Positions 16,637-27,413 of a stretch of 64,000 nt of DNA are shown here, in pieces. Numbering within the stretch: position 1 is the first letter of the stretch; the number at the start of each line of letters is the position of its first letter. Origin of the DNA: a virus. Position numbers and translations under genes: made by a program. Below the pieces are notes generated by a model. It was not told the DNA's origin, searched no databases, and saw nothing but the letters and a program-made list of their open reading frames with translations. The stretch spans positions 1 to 64,000 of the IMG/VR virus record IMGVR_UViG_3300047440_000809; one strand, given 5' to 3'.

Positions 16637-17092
16637 TCAGGTCGGCTTGACGATCTGTGACGCTTCCTTCGCGGGTTGGTGCGCCACGGCCGCCGCGATG
16701 GCGACCTTCGCGGCCAGCCGATGTGCCTCGCGGATCGGCTCCGGCAGCTCGTCCCACGGCACGGCGTTGCCGCCGCCCACGGACAGCTCGTGCCCGGCAC
16801 ATAGGACGATCGAACAGAGCCCCGCGGGGTTATCGACGTTCTCGCTCGCGGTCTTCTCGGGCACCATCCGCCAGGCGTGGAGCGCAATGGCCGCGACTTC
16901 GAGGGCGCCGTCCTTGACTGCGAAGTAGGTACGCGCCATCGCCTCGGCCGTCGACTTGTTCGTGGCGACGGCCTGCTTGCCGCTGTACTGGAAGACCACT
17001 GCCGCCTCGGCTTGGTTCTTCGCCATGGCGCTCAAGAAGCTCGTCACGAGCACCGGGACAGGTACCGCCTTCACGTCGATCATGTGGCCCAT
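16637..17092 (-). CDS. Unknown helical protein
   Basis: 151 aa, Ala/Val-rich and mostly helical (FLSAMAKNQAEAAVVFQYSG, REAHRLAAKVAIAAAVAHQP). No family recognised. GGAGG lies 5 nt before the ATG at 17092. Follows the oxygenase-like gene by 9 nt. Confidence 0.65.
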   Translation of the reverse strand: MGHMIDVKAVPVPVLVTSFLSAMAKNQAEAAVVFQYSGKQAVATNKSTAEAMARTYFAVKDGALEVAAIALHAWRMVPEKTASENVDNPAGLCSIVLCAGHELSVGGGNAVPWDELPEPIREAHRLAAKVAIAAAVAHQPAKEASQIVKPT

Positions 17093-17101
17093 ACGTGCCT
17101 C

Positions 17102-17629
17102 CTATTCCGCGTCGAAGAAGAACACCCAGAACAGCCGCCCGTTCTCGATCGTGTGACCGAAGTAGCTGCTCGGCGCGTGCGTGCGCTGCGACTCCCACAG
17201 CACGAGCCGGTTGTAGACGTTGCCCACGCGGTCCACGGTCTGCCACTGCGTGGAGTCGAAGAAGTTGGATGGCTGCGGCGGGGCGCCCTCGCGGTTGCGC
17301 ACGATCGAGAGCCCGGCCTCCGGCGGCGCGTCGGGCGTGAGGAAGATCGTCGCGGCGTACCGCTGCGTGTCCGAGTGGAACACGATCGGGTCCTCGGCCG
17401 TACAGATCTGGAACCGCCCGTTGATGGGCTCCTTGTCCCACGACGGGATCTTCACGCCGAGGAGCGCCTCGAAGATCGTCGGGTCCATCAGCTCGTGGTA
17501 GCGGTGCACGGAGCGCTTACCGGCCGATCCCTCCTTGATGAACTGCTGCCTGAGCGCGAGCGATCGGATGTCGTCCGGATTCGAGAGGAAGTCGTCGACG
17601 ATGACGAGACTGGGACGGCTGGTTTCCAT
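17102..17629 (-). CDS. 2-oxoglutarate/Fe(II) oxygenase-like protein (DUF6445-like)
   Basis: 175 aa. Opens with SLVIVDDFLSNPDDIRSLAL, the typical start of 2OG-Fe(II) oxygenase-like proteins. Metal ligands could be H and D of FHSDTQ and a later His (HAPSSYFGHT), with an Arg in GRLFWVFFF for 2-oxoglutarate. In phages these enzymes may hydroxylate proteins, sugars or bases; the substrate is unknown. ATG 17629 has AGGAGAC before it. It follows genes for glycosylation, so a role in glycan or protein modification is possible. Confidence 0.6.
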   Translation of the reverse strand: METSRPSLVIVDDFLSNPDDIRSLALRQQFIKEGSAGKRSVHRYHELMDPTIFEALLGVKIPSWDKEPINGRFQICTAEDPIVFHSDTQRYAATIFLTPDAPPEAGLSIVRNREGAPPQPSNFFDSTQWQTVDRVGNVYNRLVLWESQRTHAPSSYFGHTIENGRLFWVFFFDAE

Positions 17630-17925
17630 TAGAGTCTCCTTGGCGCCAGGCGATCTGGCCAAGCATCGTTGCTACCACCTGCACAGAGAAGAACGCCTGA
17701 GCAAGAACGTACGATCTTGTCGCCGTCGTCGGGCAGTGCCGCGACATACCAGCTGTCGTAAGGCTCGGTGCGATCCGGTGACGCCTCGATGAGCCTGAGC
17801 AATTTAGCCCGTCCGAATCGAATGTCGTCGGCTTCTATGGGAGAGATGTTGCCCTCGTATTCACTGAACACCTCGGCGTCAGGTGGGGCGTTTTTGAGCG
17901 TCTCGATCAACTCGGATACTTTCAC
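17629..17925 (-). CDS. Small conserved phage-type protein
   Basis: 98 aa from GTG 17925, which overlaps the glycosyltransferase stop (GTGA). Opening VKVSELIETLKNAPPDAEVF is a common phage/prophage pattern for small acidic proteins of unknown function. The C-terminal part (SWYVAALPDDGDK) may pair with it. Ends at the oxygenase-like start. Confidence 0.65.
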   Translation of the reverse strand: MKVSELIETLKNAPPDAEVFSEYEGNISPIEADDIRFGRAKLLRLIEASPDRTEPYDSWYVAALPDDGDKIVRSCSGVLLCAGGSNDAWPDRLAPRRL

Positions 17926-20051
17926 AGCTTCACGAGGTTTGCGCGCACGTACGGGAAGTTCACACCCTGGATGGAAATCTGCTGCGTGTCGAGATGGACC
18001 TCGCGAAACGTCGGCGGCTGCCTGATGTACTGCGACTGCTGAGCCCGCGTGAAGTACCAGAAGCTCGCGGGATTCCAGTAGGACACGTGCGTCGGGTCGG
18101 AGAATGCTCCCCACCCGTCCGTGCTCGGCGTCATCGACATGAGCCACCCGCCTGGCCGCAGGCAGCGGGTGATCTCGCTCATGGTCAACATCTTGTCGGG
18201 CAGGTGTTCGAGGAGGTCGCTCGCGCGGAACGCCCCGACCGAACCGTCCGCCCACGGCCACGGCGCCTTGGCTAGATCGGTGACGACAACCCCGACGCCG
18301 CTCGCCACGTTGTCCACCGGTGTCCACCCCGACCGCGGGTAGAGCCCACCGCCGAGGTCGAACGCCGGCACGTCCAACAGCGCGCACTCCCGCAGCACGA
18401 GGCGCTCCAGCCACTCCTCCTGGAGACGGTCGGTCGTCGACTTGATGAGCGGGATGTTCTGGGCCCACGTGTTCTCGCCCTGAATCCGATAGAGGTAGAG
18501 CGGCTTCGCGACGTGCTTGAACTTCGTCGCGAGGTACGTGCGCAGGATCAGTTCGTGGTCGTCCGCCACCGCGTAGCTCACGTCGTGCCCACCGGTCTTC
18601 TCGTAGACGCTCCGTCGCCACGCACGCACGTGGTTCGGCGCCGTGTAGATGTGCGAGACCGACAACGCCGTCAGGGGCAGCGCACGCACGCAGTCGTAGG
18701 TTCCTGGACGCACGCCGCCTACTGCCTCGTCGTAGAACGAGTAGCCGCTGATCATCCAGCCGCCGCGCAGCTCCGGCGCGCGGTAGGTCTGAGCCCCCTG
18801 GAGCGTATCGGCGCCCTCGACGAAGTCGGCCGAGTCCGAGTAGACGAAGCCGATCTCGGGGTCCATGAAGGCAGCCTCGACCTCTTCGAGCGCATTCGGC
18901 GCGAGGAGGTCGTCATGGTCGAGTTCGAGGAGCACATCGCCCTGGGCCGCGCTGAACGCGAAGAGCTTGCGGGCGCCAACGTGGGAGGAGGGCGCGTAGT
19001 CCTCGACGATGGTCACGCGCGGGTCGTCTCCCACGACGGCCTTGGCTTCCGCGGCGCGATCCTTGACGGGCTGCCGGCGGCCGCTCTTGTCGTTGACCGA
19101 GATCAGCCACACGAAGCGCTGATTGGTCTGGGACTTGAGCGACGCCCACGTCTGCGCGAGCCACTTCGTGTTGTGTGTCGGCGTGACGACAGTGATGAGC
19201 GGTCGATGCTCGTCGGCGAGCAAGACCTCTTGTTCCCCCGTGCGCATCGCGGGAAGGATGTTGGGCACGGGTGTTGGGCGCGGCTGCGGGTGCGGCGAGA
19301 AGCGATCACACGCGTCCGGTAGTTGATTCAAGTGGCGTTCGTACGTAACGCCGCAGACGCACAGGTCGGTCGCGCGCCGCTGCGGCTTGTCCTCGGGCCC
19401 TGTCCACACACGCGTGTGGAAGTCGGTGCCGTAGACGCTGCCGGGGATCACGCCGGGGGTGACGCCGAGTTTCCACAGCACGTAGGGCAGGGAGAGCTGG
19501 TCTTGGATGGAGCGCGTCTTGTTCTCGCCCCACCACATCTCGTCGAGCGGCTCTGTCTTCCCGATCCGCCGCACGACCACTCCGCCCGCGTAGAGCTGGT
19601 GGTTGTCAGGAAGCCCTTCAGCGCGATACGTCTCGACCTGAGCGACGAACGGTAGGTCAGCGTACTTGGGGAGCGCTGCGGACTCCCGCGCCTCGTCGTA
19701 GATGTTGTCGCGCTCAGGGTGCCTGAAGAAGGCGATGTCGTGGCCCTTGAGCGCTTCTAGGCATGCAGACACGAAGCGCTGCGGGTTGGTCACGGTGATG
19801 GAGGCGTCGATCCAGACGACGATGTCGCCGTCTGCAAGGTCGAGCATCCCCGGCGTCATCTTGTAGAACTTCGCCGCAAGCCGAGACGGGCGCGGATACG
19901 GATTGGCTGGTGGGTAGCGAAACTCGATCTTCCACGTCTTCGACGTCAGCGCCGGGTCGTCCGTGAACGCCACGAAGTCATACCCGCCCGTGTCGAACTC
20001 CTTGAGCGTGTCGGCGCCGCCGAATAGCGCTGTGTAGAAGACGACTTTCAC
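17922..20051 (-). CDS. Three-domain glycosyltransferase-glycosyltransferase-methyltransferase fusion
   Basis: 709 aa. Residues 1-250 resemble TOD1/DUF616-type glycosyltransferases (VVFYTALFGGADTL, FVAFTDDP, DGDIVVWIDASITV). Residues ~285-540 are a GT2 domain (LITVVTPTHNTKWLAQTW; LLELDHDDLLAPNALEEVE with the DxD-like DHDD). Residues ~550-709 are a class I SAM methyltransferase: FRASDLLEHLPDKMLTMSEI and CLRPGGWLMSMTPS. It could build and methyl-cap a glycan on a phage or host surface protein. A strong promoter (TTGGCA-17-TAGCGT) ends 8 nt before the GTG start, so the message is probably leaderless. Confidence 0.82.
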   Translation of the reverse strand: MKVVFYTALFGGADTLKEFDTGGYDFVAFTDDPALTSKTWKIEFRYPPANPYPRPSRLAAKFYKMTPGMLDLADGDIVVWIDASITVTNPQRFVSACLEALKGHDIAFFRHPERDNIYDEARESAALPKYADLPFVAQVETYRAEGLPDNHQLYAGGVVVRRIGKTEPLDEMWWGENKTRSIQDQLSLPYVLWKLGVTPGVIPGSVYGTDFHTRVWTGPEDKPQRRATDLCVCGVTYERHLNQLPDACDRFSPHPQPRPTPVPNILPAMRTGEQEVLLADEHRPLITVVTPTHNTKWLAQTWASLKSQTNQRFVWLISVNDKSGRRQPVKDRAAEAKAVVGDDPRVTIVEDYAPSSHVGARKLFAFSAAQGDVLLELDHDDLLAPNALEEVEAAFMDPEIGFVYSDSADFVEGADTLQGAQTYRAPELRGGWMISGYSFYDEAVGGVRPGTYDCVRALPLTALSVSHIYTAPNHVRAWRRSVYEKTGGHDVSYAVADDHELILRTYLATKFKHVAKPLYLYRIQGENTWAQNIPLIKSTTDRLQEEWLERLVLRECALLDVPAFDLGGGLYPRSGWTPVDNVASGVGVVVTDLAKAPWPWADGSVGAFRASDLLEHLPDKMLTMSEITRCLRPGGWLMSMTPSTDGWGAFSDPTHVSYWNPASFWYFTRAQQSQYIRQPPTFREVHLDTQQISIQGVNFPYVRANLVKL

Positions 20052-20059
20052 GGGGGCTC

Positions 20060-20088
20060 ACGCTACACCAACGGCACGGCACTGCCAA
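20060..20088 (-). promoter_or_regulatory. Sigma70-type promoter for the glycosyltransferase fusion
   Basis: On the minus strand TTGGCA (20088-20083), a 17-nt spacer and TAGCGT (20065-20060), then 8 nt to the GTG start at 20051. The spacing suggests a leaderless or near-leaderless transcript. Confidence 0.6.
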
Positions 20089-20106
20089 TAGTTTAACGCC
20101 GCCGAT

Positions 20107-20136
20107 TTGTGACCCGTCTACCACCGGGCGTAGGAT
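20107..20136 (+). promoter_or_regulatory. Probable promoter of the fibre leader RNA
   Basis: TTGTGA (20107-20112), 18 nt, TAGGAT (20131-20136). The expected start near 20143-20145 is just in front of the first hairpin of the conserved leader. Confidence 0.5.
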
Positions 20137-20148
20137 GACAAGAACATA

Positions 20149-20227
20149 GAGGAGCCCCCTCCTCACCCGTGACCGGAGTAACCGGCGCTGATTCTTCCTG
20201 GCAACCCCAGGTGGACAGCGCCTTTTT
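20149..20227 (+). promoter_or_regulatory. Conserved structured leader with terminator, copy A (before the fibre gene)
   Basis: Three hairpins can be drawn: GAGGAG/CTCCTC (20149-20154 with 20159-20164), CCGG-AGTAA-CCGG (20173-20185), and a terminator GGCGC/GCGCC (20184-20188 with 20218-20222) that encloses CCTGG/CCAGG (20197-20211) and is followed by TTTTT. The AGTAA hairpin and the terminator stem share two bases, so they may compete. A second copy at 60022-60104 has the same order and a compensatory change in the AGTAA hairpin. Possibly an attenuator, riboswitch-like element or antitermination site controlling the fibre gene; ligand unknown. Confidence 0.65.
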
Positions 20228-20247
20228 GCGTTTCTGGAGGTTCCCCG

Positions 20248-23200
20248 ATGTCGACCGGCAACGTCACAGTCCAGCCACTCTTCAACCGTACGGGCTCGCG
20301 GATGGTTCAGGGCGAGCTGGTCCGGATCTCCGGCACGAACGGGATCTTGCTCGCGCAGGCCGATTCGCAGCCGCACGTGACAGGCTACATCGGCGTCGTG
20401 AACTCCGGCGTCGTGAATCCCGGCGGTCCTGTCGCTGTGGAGACGGTGGGTCTGCCACGCGTGCTGCTGGAGACGGGACTCACACCAGTCGCGGGTGATC
20501 CGCTCTACATCTCCGCGAGCGTCGCCGGCCGCGCGACGAACGTGGCCCCGGTGATCAAGGTCGTCATCGGCACGATCTCGGATGCGAGCAGCTACGCGCA
20601 CGACAACTCCGTCGAGTGCGTGATCGCCGGCGGTGGCGGTGGCAGCGGCGCTCAAGGAGCGCAGGGCTTTCAGGGCGGCGTGCAGGGTTCACAGGGCGCC
20701 ACGGGTGCACCCGGTGCGACAGGCGCGAGCGGTGCCACAGGCGCTCCGGGCGCGACAGGAGCGACGGGCGCGAGCGGTGCGGCGGGTGCGCAGGGCTCGC
20801 CGGGAACACCGGGCACGAACGGCGCGCAAGGATCGCAGGGTGCGCCTGGCGGCACGCAGGGCTTTCAAGGTCCGCAAGGCGCCGCCGGTGGATCGCAGGG
20901 TTTCCAAGGTGCGCAGGGCTTTCAAGGTGGTGGCTTTCAAGGTGCACAAGGCGGAACCGGAACGACGGGCGCTTCGGGGACGCCGGGCGCGACGGGAGCG
21001 ACAGGAGCCGCCGGTGCTGCTGGAGCAACAGGCGCGAGCGGCGCGACGGGCGCCACGGGCGCATCGGGAGCTGCTGGTGCACAAGGTACGGCGGGCACCG
21101 CAGGTGCGCAGGGCAACCAAGGAGCGCAGGGCAACCAGGGCTTCCAAGGCAACACCGGCACGGGGAATCAAGGATCCCAGGGTGCACCCGGCGGGTCACA
21201 GGGCTTTCAGGGACCGCAAGGTTCCCCCGGCGGCACGCAAGGATTCCAGGGCGGGAACGGCGCTCAGGGATCGACGGGTGCTCAAGGCGCAACGGGCACG
21301 ACGGGTTCGGTAGGACCGTCCGGGGCGACGGGCGCGACTGGCACGACGGGAGCGACAGGAGCGACTGGTGGTCCTGGTGCAACGGGCGCGAGCGGCGCCA
21401 CGGGAGCCACGGGCTCGACAGGCGGCACGGGGCCCGCTGGTGCGCAGGGCTTTACGGGAGCGCAGGGGTTCCAGGGAAATACGGGCGTCGGCACGCAAGG
21501 CCCGCAGGGCACGCCGGGTGGTTCGCAAGGCTTCCAAGGTCCACAAGGATCGCCGGGCGGCGTGCAAGGCTTTCAGGGCGGTAACGGCGCGCAAGGATCG
21601 ACCGGCGCGACCGGCACGACGGGATCTCAGGGATTCCAAGGCGCGACCGGCACGGCGGGTGTGCAAGGATCGACGGGCGCCACCGGCACGACTGGCGCCT
21701 CGGGCGCGACTGGCGGAACTGGCGCCACCGGCGCCACTGGTGCGCAGGGGTCGCAAGGCGCTATCGGCACGACGGGCGTGACGGGCGCCACCGGAGCGCA
21801 GGGCGCGACCGGTGTGCAGGGGTTCCAGGGCGGGAACGGCGCGCAGGGAACGACGGGCGCGCAAGGCAACACCGGCACGACAGGCGCGCAGGGCTTTCAG
21901 GGCAACACCGGCACGGGGAACCAGGGCGCTCAGGGCGCGCCGGGCGGGTCACAGGGGTTCCAAGGTCCGCAAGGATCGCCGGGTGGCTCGCAAGGCTTCC
22001 AAGGCGGACTCGGGCCGCAGGGTCCCGTCGGTGCCGCGGGCGCGCAGGGCACGGCGGGTGCGCAAGGATTCCAGGGCTCGACGGGCACGCAGGGGTTCCA
22101 AGGAAACACCGGCGCGGGCACGCAAGGAGCGACGGGCACGCAGGGGTTCCAGGGGACGGCGGGTGCGCAGGGCGCGAAGGGCAATCAGGGCTCGACAGGC
22201 ACGCAAGGTGCGATCGGCGCGCCGGGTGCTGCGGGTGCGACGGGAGCGACGGGCGCGCAAGGTGCCACTGGCACGAGTGGTGCGACGGGCGCCACCGGTG
22301 CGACAGGTGCGAGCGGAGCCACGGGCGCTCAGGGCGGTCTCGGATCACAAGGCTTTCAGGGCAACACGGGAATCGGGAATCAAGGTGCGCAGGGCGCACC
22401 CGGTGGATCGCAGGGCTTTCAAGGGCCACAGGGTTCTGCTGGTGGATCGCAGGGTTTCCAGGGCGGCGTGGGCGCTCAAGGCGCGACGGGCGCACAGGGC
22501 AACACGGGTACTGCTGGTCCTGCTGGCGCGACTGGCGCCACGGGCGCAAGCGGTGCCAGCGGTGCAACGGGAGCGACAGGTGCTTCAGGTGCCACAGGTG
22601 CGTCGGGCGCGACTGGCGCGACGGGCTCCGCCGGTGCACAGGGCTACCAGGGCGGTTCGGGCGCGGCAGGCACGAACAACGCGGCCAACTGGACGATCGG
22701 GACGGCGACGCGGCGCTACTTCATCGTCGACGCGATCAACGGCAACGACAGCAACGCGGGCTTCACCGATGTGCTCCCGGCCAACCCCACGACCACCGCG
22801 AAGCAGACGCTGTCGGCGCTGGCTGCGGTCATTCCGATCGCCGGCGCAGGGCGCACGATCGAGATCATCATCGGCGCCGGCACGTACGCCGACAGCGTCG
22901 ACGTCTTCAACGCGCTGAACGGCTACGCGACCAACAGCACCATCCGCGGTACCGGTACGAACACGAACGCTGGTGCCGTCGCCTTCGCGGGGGACACGAA
23001 CGACTGGACGTACCTCGGTGCGACGACGTCAACCGGGCTGTTCGCGGCCGGCTACAACCCCACGAGCGGTGGCACGAGCGCGACCATCACCTGCGTGCAG
23101 ACCGACACCGGCGCGCCGGGATTCGCAGCCGAACCTCTGAAGCCGCTCGGCTGCCGCGTACGCTTCGACATCAACACGCCGACCGTGGCGCTGCAAGGGA

Positions 23201-26200
23201 AGACGTTCTCGGTCATCGGCGTTCCGGCGAGCAACCAGCTCGTGCTCAGCTCGTCGATCACGGTCGCCACCGCGGACATCTTCTACATCGAGGACCCCGG
23301 TGTGGTTACGACAGGATCTGCCAGCTTCTACGACCACGAGATCGGTCCGACTGGTCTCCAGTTCGCGGGTATCTCGACGAATGGCGCCTGGTCGCTGCGT
23401 GATGGCCGGTACGCGCTGGCGTTCTGCCAGTCGGTGTCGTTCGCGTTCACGAACAACCGTCAGGTGACGCTCAACACGTTCTGGATCACGCGCTCGGCGT
23501 TGGTGCAGGTTGGGCCCAACCAGTCGACCGGAGCGCTGACGAGCACTCTCGACAGCCTGACTGTCTCTACTGCTTCGCTCTTCACCTACACCATTATGAC
23601 GATCACCAACCCCACGGCGCTCTCCTTCGTCGGGAAGAACGTGATCGGTGGAGACGTGACGATCGCGGGCGGCGCGCTGGCACCGGCCGAGACGCTGACC
23701 GGGTTCGGTGGCCCCGGGAATTCCGGTGTGACGGCAGACAAGGCGAACGCACTTCGCATCCTCGGCAAGATGACGCTGAACGGGACGCGGATGGCGTTCG
23801 ATGGCCTCTACTTCCCCTCGACGACACAGGCGACGGCGATTGTCATCGTGGGCACGTGCGACTTGATCTTCCGCCTCGGGACCTACGGCGGTCCCACGAC
23901 GGACGCAGCGGTGGACGTCGCACTGTCGGTCGGTTCGAGAATCACCGCAGTCAACCCGTCCTCGGGGGCCACGACCAGCTTTCAGATCACTGGTGCCAAC
24001 GGCGACGTCCGATTCGGCCGACAGAACCTCGGTGAAACCCTCGGCGTCGTATACGGCGACTTCGCGGGATTGTTGGGGCTGTACTACTCGACGCGCACGC
24101 CGAACGGCGACTTGTGGAACAGCTCGCAGGGGCCAAACGGCATCGCAGATCCGCTGGCCGCCTACTCGGTGCTCGGCAACGTCATCGATACCTTCGTCGC
24201 GTACAATCAGGGCGCAGACATCCCGATCAAGAGCGTCGTTCGCTACTTCAACCGCGGCGACTCGGTGTGGGCTGTGCAGCCTGCACAGGCGGGAACTGCC
24301 GCCGGAGCGTCCGGGTTCATCGGCGTCACGATAGGGAAGATCAAGAGCGGCAGCAACGGGTTAGTGGGCATCCGTGGCGTGCTCGACGTGCTGTACAGCG
24401 ACGGCACGGTCAACACGCCGGGTCTCCCTGTGTACGTCTCCGACGTCCTGGGGCAGGCACGCACGACGCCCCCCGCAGTGGGAGCACGACAGATCGGCTG
24501 GTCCGCCGCCGTCAACTCGGTTGCTCTCATGCAAGAGGCCAACGTCGAGACGAACAACGACCTCGCCTCGTGGCCGGTGGCCAACTTCCGCTACTACGCA
24601 GTCGACGGCGTGAACGGGAACGACGCGAATGTAGGGTATTCCGACACGTCGCTGGCAGACGCCGGCACCGGCACGAAAGCTCTCAAGACACTCGCGGCAC
24701 TGGCCGTAATATTTCCGCGTAACGGCGCGGGCCGCCAGGTCGAGATCGCCATTGCATCCGGCACGTACACCGGGAACCTCCAGGCGTTCTTGGCCGGCAC
24801 CACGGGGTACGCATTCGCGCTCGTGCGCGGCACCGGTACGAACGCCACGGCCAGCTCGGTGGCCTTCGCCGGCGACGCGAACGACTACATCTACGCGGGC
24901 GCGGTGACGGCCACGGGTGCGAACGGCGCCGGGTACAACCCGACCAGTTCCACTACCGGGATCACGCTGCCGACACAGAAGGTCGGTGGCGGTGCCTCGA
25001 CGTTCCCGGCGGAGCTTGCCACGAACTGCCCCTACGGCTGGCGCATCCGGTTCTCGGCGACCACGACGACGGTGGCGCTGCGAAACCACTGCTTCAACAT
25101 CATCGGCGTACCGACATCAGCGAACCTGTCGCTGGACACGTCGATCACCTGGGCTTCCACCGACGTCTTCTTCATCGAGAAGGCCGGCGTGGTCTTCAGT
25201 GACCCCAGCACGCTGTCGCTGGACTCCACCATCACTCTGGCCGGGCTCGATCTCGGTTTCGTGAACTTCTCGGTTGGCGTCTACAACAGCGCCTTCTGCT
25301 CCTACGGTGGCATCAGTGCGATGCTGCCGAAGAGCTTGAACTTCACCGACACGTACACGTCGCCCCTCGGGGGATTTCCAGTAGTCGGCGGCAACCGCAT
25401 CAGCGGGTCAGTCAGCCAGGATATGGGGTCGATGACAGCTCCAACAGGAACGGTCGTCATCGGAGCCTTGTCGGCCACTGCACCGAACGAGATCTACGTC
25501 ACCGACAACGTGGTTGTGGGAACTTTCATCAGTGTGAGTGGCGGATACACAGGCGCGCAGGAGTCTTCGTCTTCGGGCGCGGGTCAGATTGGCGGTGTCA
25601 ACACTCCAGTTCGAATCCTCGGTGGCACTGGCGGGGTGGGATCACTGGAGGCTGCGCTATTGCTGCGCGGGACTGCCGTACGCCTTGGGGTCATCGACGC
25701 TAACAGTACAAAGTTTGTCGTCGGCGTGAAGGTCTTCGGACAATGCGCCATCGACACGGCGGGTGGAACGGGCGGCAGCTTGACCGGGACCGTCGAGACA
25801 GTGGGTATGAGCCTCATCGACGCTCAAGGGAGCACAGTCGTGCTCGGATCTGCAAATGTCGGGGTGACCGGCGCCGCGGGCGACATCCAGCTCAACGACG
25901 GCAGCGCTGTAGTCGGAGGGAACGGCGTGTTCGTTTCCTGGAGCAGCGTGCAGAACATCACCGACTTCCGCGATGGCGCCGGCAACCACATCCTTGGTAT
26001 CAGCACTGATCGGAACGTCACCTTGGGGGTGGTGCAGTACCCGACCTCCGGACTGCTGGCGATTCCCGCGCGCACTGTCATGCGCATGAATAGCGACGGC
26101 ACTGTCGCTACAGCACTGGCGGGCAGCACCGGAACCGCCGCCGGTATCATCGGCGTCGCGCTCACAGCGCAACCTCACATCGGATCGGCTATCTTGGTCG

Positions 26201-26823
26201 TCGAGTCGGGACCTGCTTGGGTCACATTCGATTCGCCGCCAACCCGCGGTCAGGCAGCCTACCTGAGCGATATTTCCCCGGGGCAGGCGACGACAACACA
26301 GCCAGCCGTGGCGGTGTACCTGGGCGTCGTCGAGGTTGTAACCGGCTCGGCAGGACGAATCAACTTCGTCGCTCCCGTCGGTGACGAGGTCGGTGGCGGG
26401 TCCCAGACATACGTGTCCGACGAGGTGGACCTGGCGGCCATCGGACAGACCCACGTGAACCTGCCCTCGATGCCGACGAAGCAGTTGATGCTGACGGCTC
26501 CTCCGAGAGTCGTCATTACAGTCCACAACGGCAGCGGCTACACGGGGCCAGCCCAGGTGGGAGCTGGTGTGGCCGTCAGCGGCACCATCACTGTGCAGTA
26601 TTGTGCCCTGACGGATCTGAGCGCAGCGACGCTGAATGCGGCATCCGGCGCGGGGGTCCCGATCAACATGTTCACGCTCGACATCTCGACAGACACGGTC
26701 ATGGGCGCGTTGGACCTGAGCGCCCCAGGCAGCGACTTCGTGGTCGACGTCCAGACGCCGTTCGGGGGTCTGCAACCGGTCAAGTGCAAGGTCTACTTCA
26801 CCGGCGTGCTCATCGACGCGTAG
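20248..26823 (+). CDS. Giant collagen-like tail fibre/spike protein with duplicated beta modules
   Basis: 2191 aa. Residues 1-~125 form a beta domain; ~134-806 are Gly-X-Y collagen-like repeats rich in GAQG, GATG and GFQG; then two related modules begin at ~820 ([17 protein letters not shown]) and ~1447 ([17 protein letters not shown]), each with a right-handed beta-helix-like pattern. Two more copies of the N-terminal beta domain occur near 1311-1420 and 1935-2045. A C-terminal domain (~2058-2191) ends it. Collagen-like repeats form trimeric rods in phage fibres; this is probably a receptor-binding fibre on the virion. SD GGAGG precedes the ATG. A structured leader lies upstream. Confidence 0.85.
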   Translation: MSTGNVTVQPLFNRTGSRMVQGELVRISGTNGILLAQADSQPHVTGYIGVVNSGVVNPGGPVAVETVGLPRVLLETGLTPVAGDPLYISASVAGRATNVAPVIKVVIGTISDASSYAHDNSVECVIAGGGGGSGAQGAQGFQGGVQGSQGATGAPGATGASGATGAPGATGATGASGAAGAQGSPGTPGTNGAQGSQGAPGGTQGFQGPQGAAGGSQGFQGAQGFQGGGFQGAQGGTGTTGASGTPGATGATGAAGAAGATGASGATGATGASGAAGAQGTAGTAGAQGNQGAQGNQGFQGNTGTGNQGSQGAPGGSQGFQGPQGSPGGTQGFQGGNGAQGSTGAQGATGTTGSVGPSGATGATGTTGATGATGGPGATGASGATGATGSTGGTGPAGAQGFTGAQGFQGNTGVGTQGPQGTPGGSQGFQGPQGSPGGVQGFQGGNGAQGSTGATGTTGSQGFQGATGTAGVQGSTGATGTTGASGATGGTGATGATGAQGSQGAIGTTGVTGATGAQGATGVQGFQGGNGAQGTTGAQGNTGTTGAQGFQGNTGTGNQGAQGAPGGSQGFQGPQGSPGGSQGFQGGLGPQGPVGAAGAQGTAGAQGFQGSTGTQGFQGNTGAGTQGATGTQGFQGTAGAQGAKGNQGSTGTQGAIGAPGAAGATGATGAQGATGTSGATGATGATGASGATGAQGGLGSQGFQGNTGIGNQGAQGAPGGSQGFQGPQGSAGGSQGFQGGVGAQGATGAQGNTGTAGPAGATGATGASGASGATGATGASGATGASGATGATGSAGAQGYQGGSGAAGTNNAANWTIGTATRRYFIVDAINGNDSNAGFTDVLPANPTTTAKQTLSALAAVIPIAGAGRTIEIIIGAGTYADSVDVFNALNGYATNSTIRGTGTNTNAGAVAFAGDTNDWTYLGATTSTGLFAAGYNPTSGGTSATITCVQTDTGAPGFAAEPLKPLGCRVRFDINTPTVALQGKTFSVIGVPASNQLVLSSSITVATADIFYIEDPGVVTTGSASFYDHEIGPTGLQFAGISTNGAWSLRDGRYALAFCQSVSFAFTNNRQVTLNTFWITRSALVQVGPNQSTGALTSTLDSLTVSTASLFTYTIMTITNPTALSFVGKNVIGGDVTIAGGALAPAETLTGFGGPGNSGVTADKANALRILGKMTLNGTRMAFDGLYFPSTTQATAIVIVGTCDLIFRLGTYGGPTTDAAVDVALSVGSRITAVNPSSGATTSFQITGANGDVRFGRQNLGETLGVVYGDFAGLLGLYYSTRTPNGDLWNSSQGPNGIADPLAAYSVLGNVIDTFVAYNQGADIPIKSVVRYFNRGDSVWAVQPAQAGTAAGASGFIGVTIGKIKSGSNGLVGIRGVLDVLYSDGTVNTPGLPVYVSDVLGQARTTPPAVGARQIGWSAAVNSVALMQEANVETNNDLASWPVANFRYYAVDGVNGNDANVGYSDTSLADAGTGTKALKTLAALAVIFPRNGAGRQVEIAIASGTYTGNLQAFLAGTTGYAFALVRGTGTNATASSVAFAGDANDYIYAGAVTATGANGAGYNPTSSTTGITLPTQKVGGGASTFPAELATNCPYGWRIRFSATTTTVALRNHCFNIIGVPTSANLSLDTSITWASTDVFFIEKAGVVFSDPSTLSLDSTITLAGLDLGFVNFSVGVYNSAFCSYGGISAMLPKSLNFTDTYTSPLGGFPVVGGNRISGSVSQDMGSMTAPTGTVVIGALSATAPNEIYVTDNVVVGTFISVSGGYTGAQESSSSGAGQIGGVNTPVRILGGTGGVGSLEAALLLRGTAVRLGVIDANSTKFVVGVKVFGQCAIDTAGGTGGSLTGTVETVGMSLIDAQGSTVVLGSANVGVTGAAGDIQLNDGSAVVGGNGVFVSWSSVQNITDFRDGAGNHILGISTDRNVTLGVVQYPTSGLLAIPARTVMRMNSDGTVATALAGSTGTAAGIIGVALTAQPHIGSAILVVESGPAWVTFDSPPTRGQAAYLSDISPGQATTTQPAVAVYLGVVEVVTGSAGRINFVAPVGDEVGGGSQTYVSDEVDLAAIGQTHVNLPSMPTKQLMLTAPPRVVITVHNGSGYTGPAQVGAGVAVSGTITVQYCALTDLSAATLNAASGAGVPINMFTLDISTDTVMGALDLSAPGSDFVVDVQTPFGGLQPVKCKVYFTGVLIDA
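20650..22670 (+). repeat. Collagen-like Gly-X-Y coding repeat
   Basis: About 2 kb of 9-bp-based repeats coding G-X-Y. A longer block of about 40 residues ([20 protein letters not shown]..) recurs four times, starting near 21148, 21478, 21904 and 22363. Such repeats can change length by recombination, so the rod length may vary between phage isolates. Confidence 0.85.
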
Positions 26824-26835
26824 ACCGCGCGAGCG

Positions 26836-27192
26836 CTACTTCTTCGCTTTCTTGCGGCGCGCCTCGCGCCACTTGGCGACGGTCGCCTTGGGCGCGCCCT
26901 TGTGCTTCTTGCACACCATGCCGAACACCGGCGCAGCCCTTTCTTTGCAGCCCGGCGCGGGGCAGAGCTGGATGGGGCCCTTCTTGCGACGGGGCTTGGC
27001 GGATTGTGCGAAGGCCCGCAAGCGATGTGCGCCGTCCTTGTGCACGTCTTCCGTGGCGGTCACGAGCGCCTGGCCACCCATGTGCCTGAAGTGCTCGGCC
27101 AGCTCTTCCTGGATCTCCCTGCGGGCTTGTGTACGCGCCGCAGCCAAGATCTGCACCGCCGCGTCTTTCAGCATCTTCTCCAGATCACTCAT
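26836..27192 (-). CDS. Small zinc-binding, Lys-rich protein
   Basis: 118 aa. An N-terminal helix (MSDLEKMLKDAAVQILAAAR) is followed by a CPAPGC...VCKKH motif (likely zinc site) and a very basic tail ending KWREARRKKAKK. Might bind nucleic acid. ATG 27192 overlaps the upstream stop (ATGA) with GGGAGACGAA in front. Converges with the fibre gene with only 12 nt between; no terminator hairpin seen there. Confidence 0.6.
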   Translation of the reverse strand: MSDLEKMLKDAAVQILAAARTQARREIQEELAEHFRHMGGQALVTATEDVHKDGAHRLRAFAQSAKPRRKKGPIQLCPAPGCKERAAPVFGMVCKKHKGAPKATVAKWREARRKKAKK

Positions 27193-27413
27193 TTCGTCTC
27201 CCGTTTCTTGAACTTCCCGTGGCCGAGGTCGATCACCGGCACCACCGCCGCGAACGCCTCTTCCCACGTCTTGCCCGCTCCGAACTTCACGAACTCGCCT
27301 CGCGCCTTCACGCCCACGAACATCGGAGCGTCTGGATACTGGTGGTTCACGCCAACGCTGGCCTGCTCGCCGTAGAGCCCCTGGGCCTTCGTAAAGGCTT
27401 CGTCGCGGGACAT
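27189..27413 (-). CDS. Small protein of unknown function
   Basis: 74 aa. Alternating strands and one helix (TWEEAFAAVVPVIDLG); a Lys-rich end. Not recognised. Both ends overlap neighbouring genes (TGATG and ATGA). Confidence 0.6.
   Translation of the reverse strand: MSRDEAFTKAQGLYGEQASVGVNHQYPDAPMFVGVKARGEFVKFGAGKTWEEAFAAVVPVIDLGHGKFKKRETK

Noticed and set aside
20650-22670. Possible CRISPR array
   Set aside because: The repeats are in frame, of varying length and without unique spacers, and they code for collagen-like protein.
20616-22918. Several long frames in both strands across the collagen repeat
   Set aside because: Periodic GC-rich repeats keep all six frames open. The frame giving regular Gly-X-Y and continuing into folded domains is the real one.
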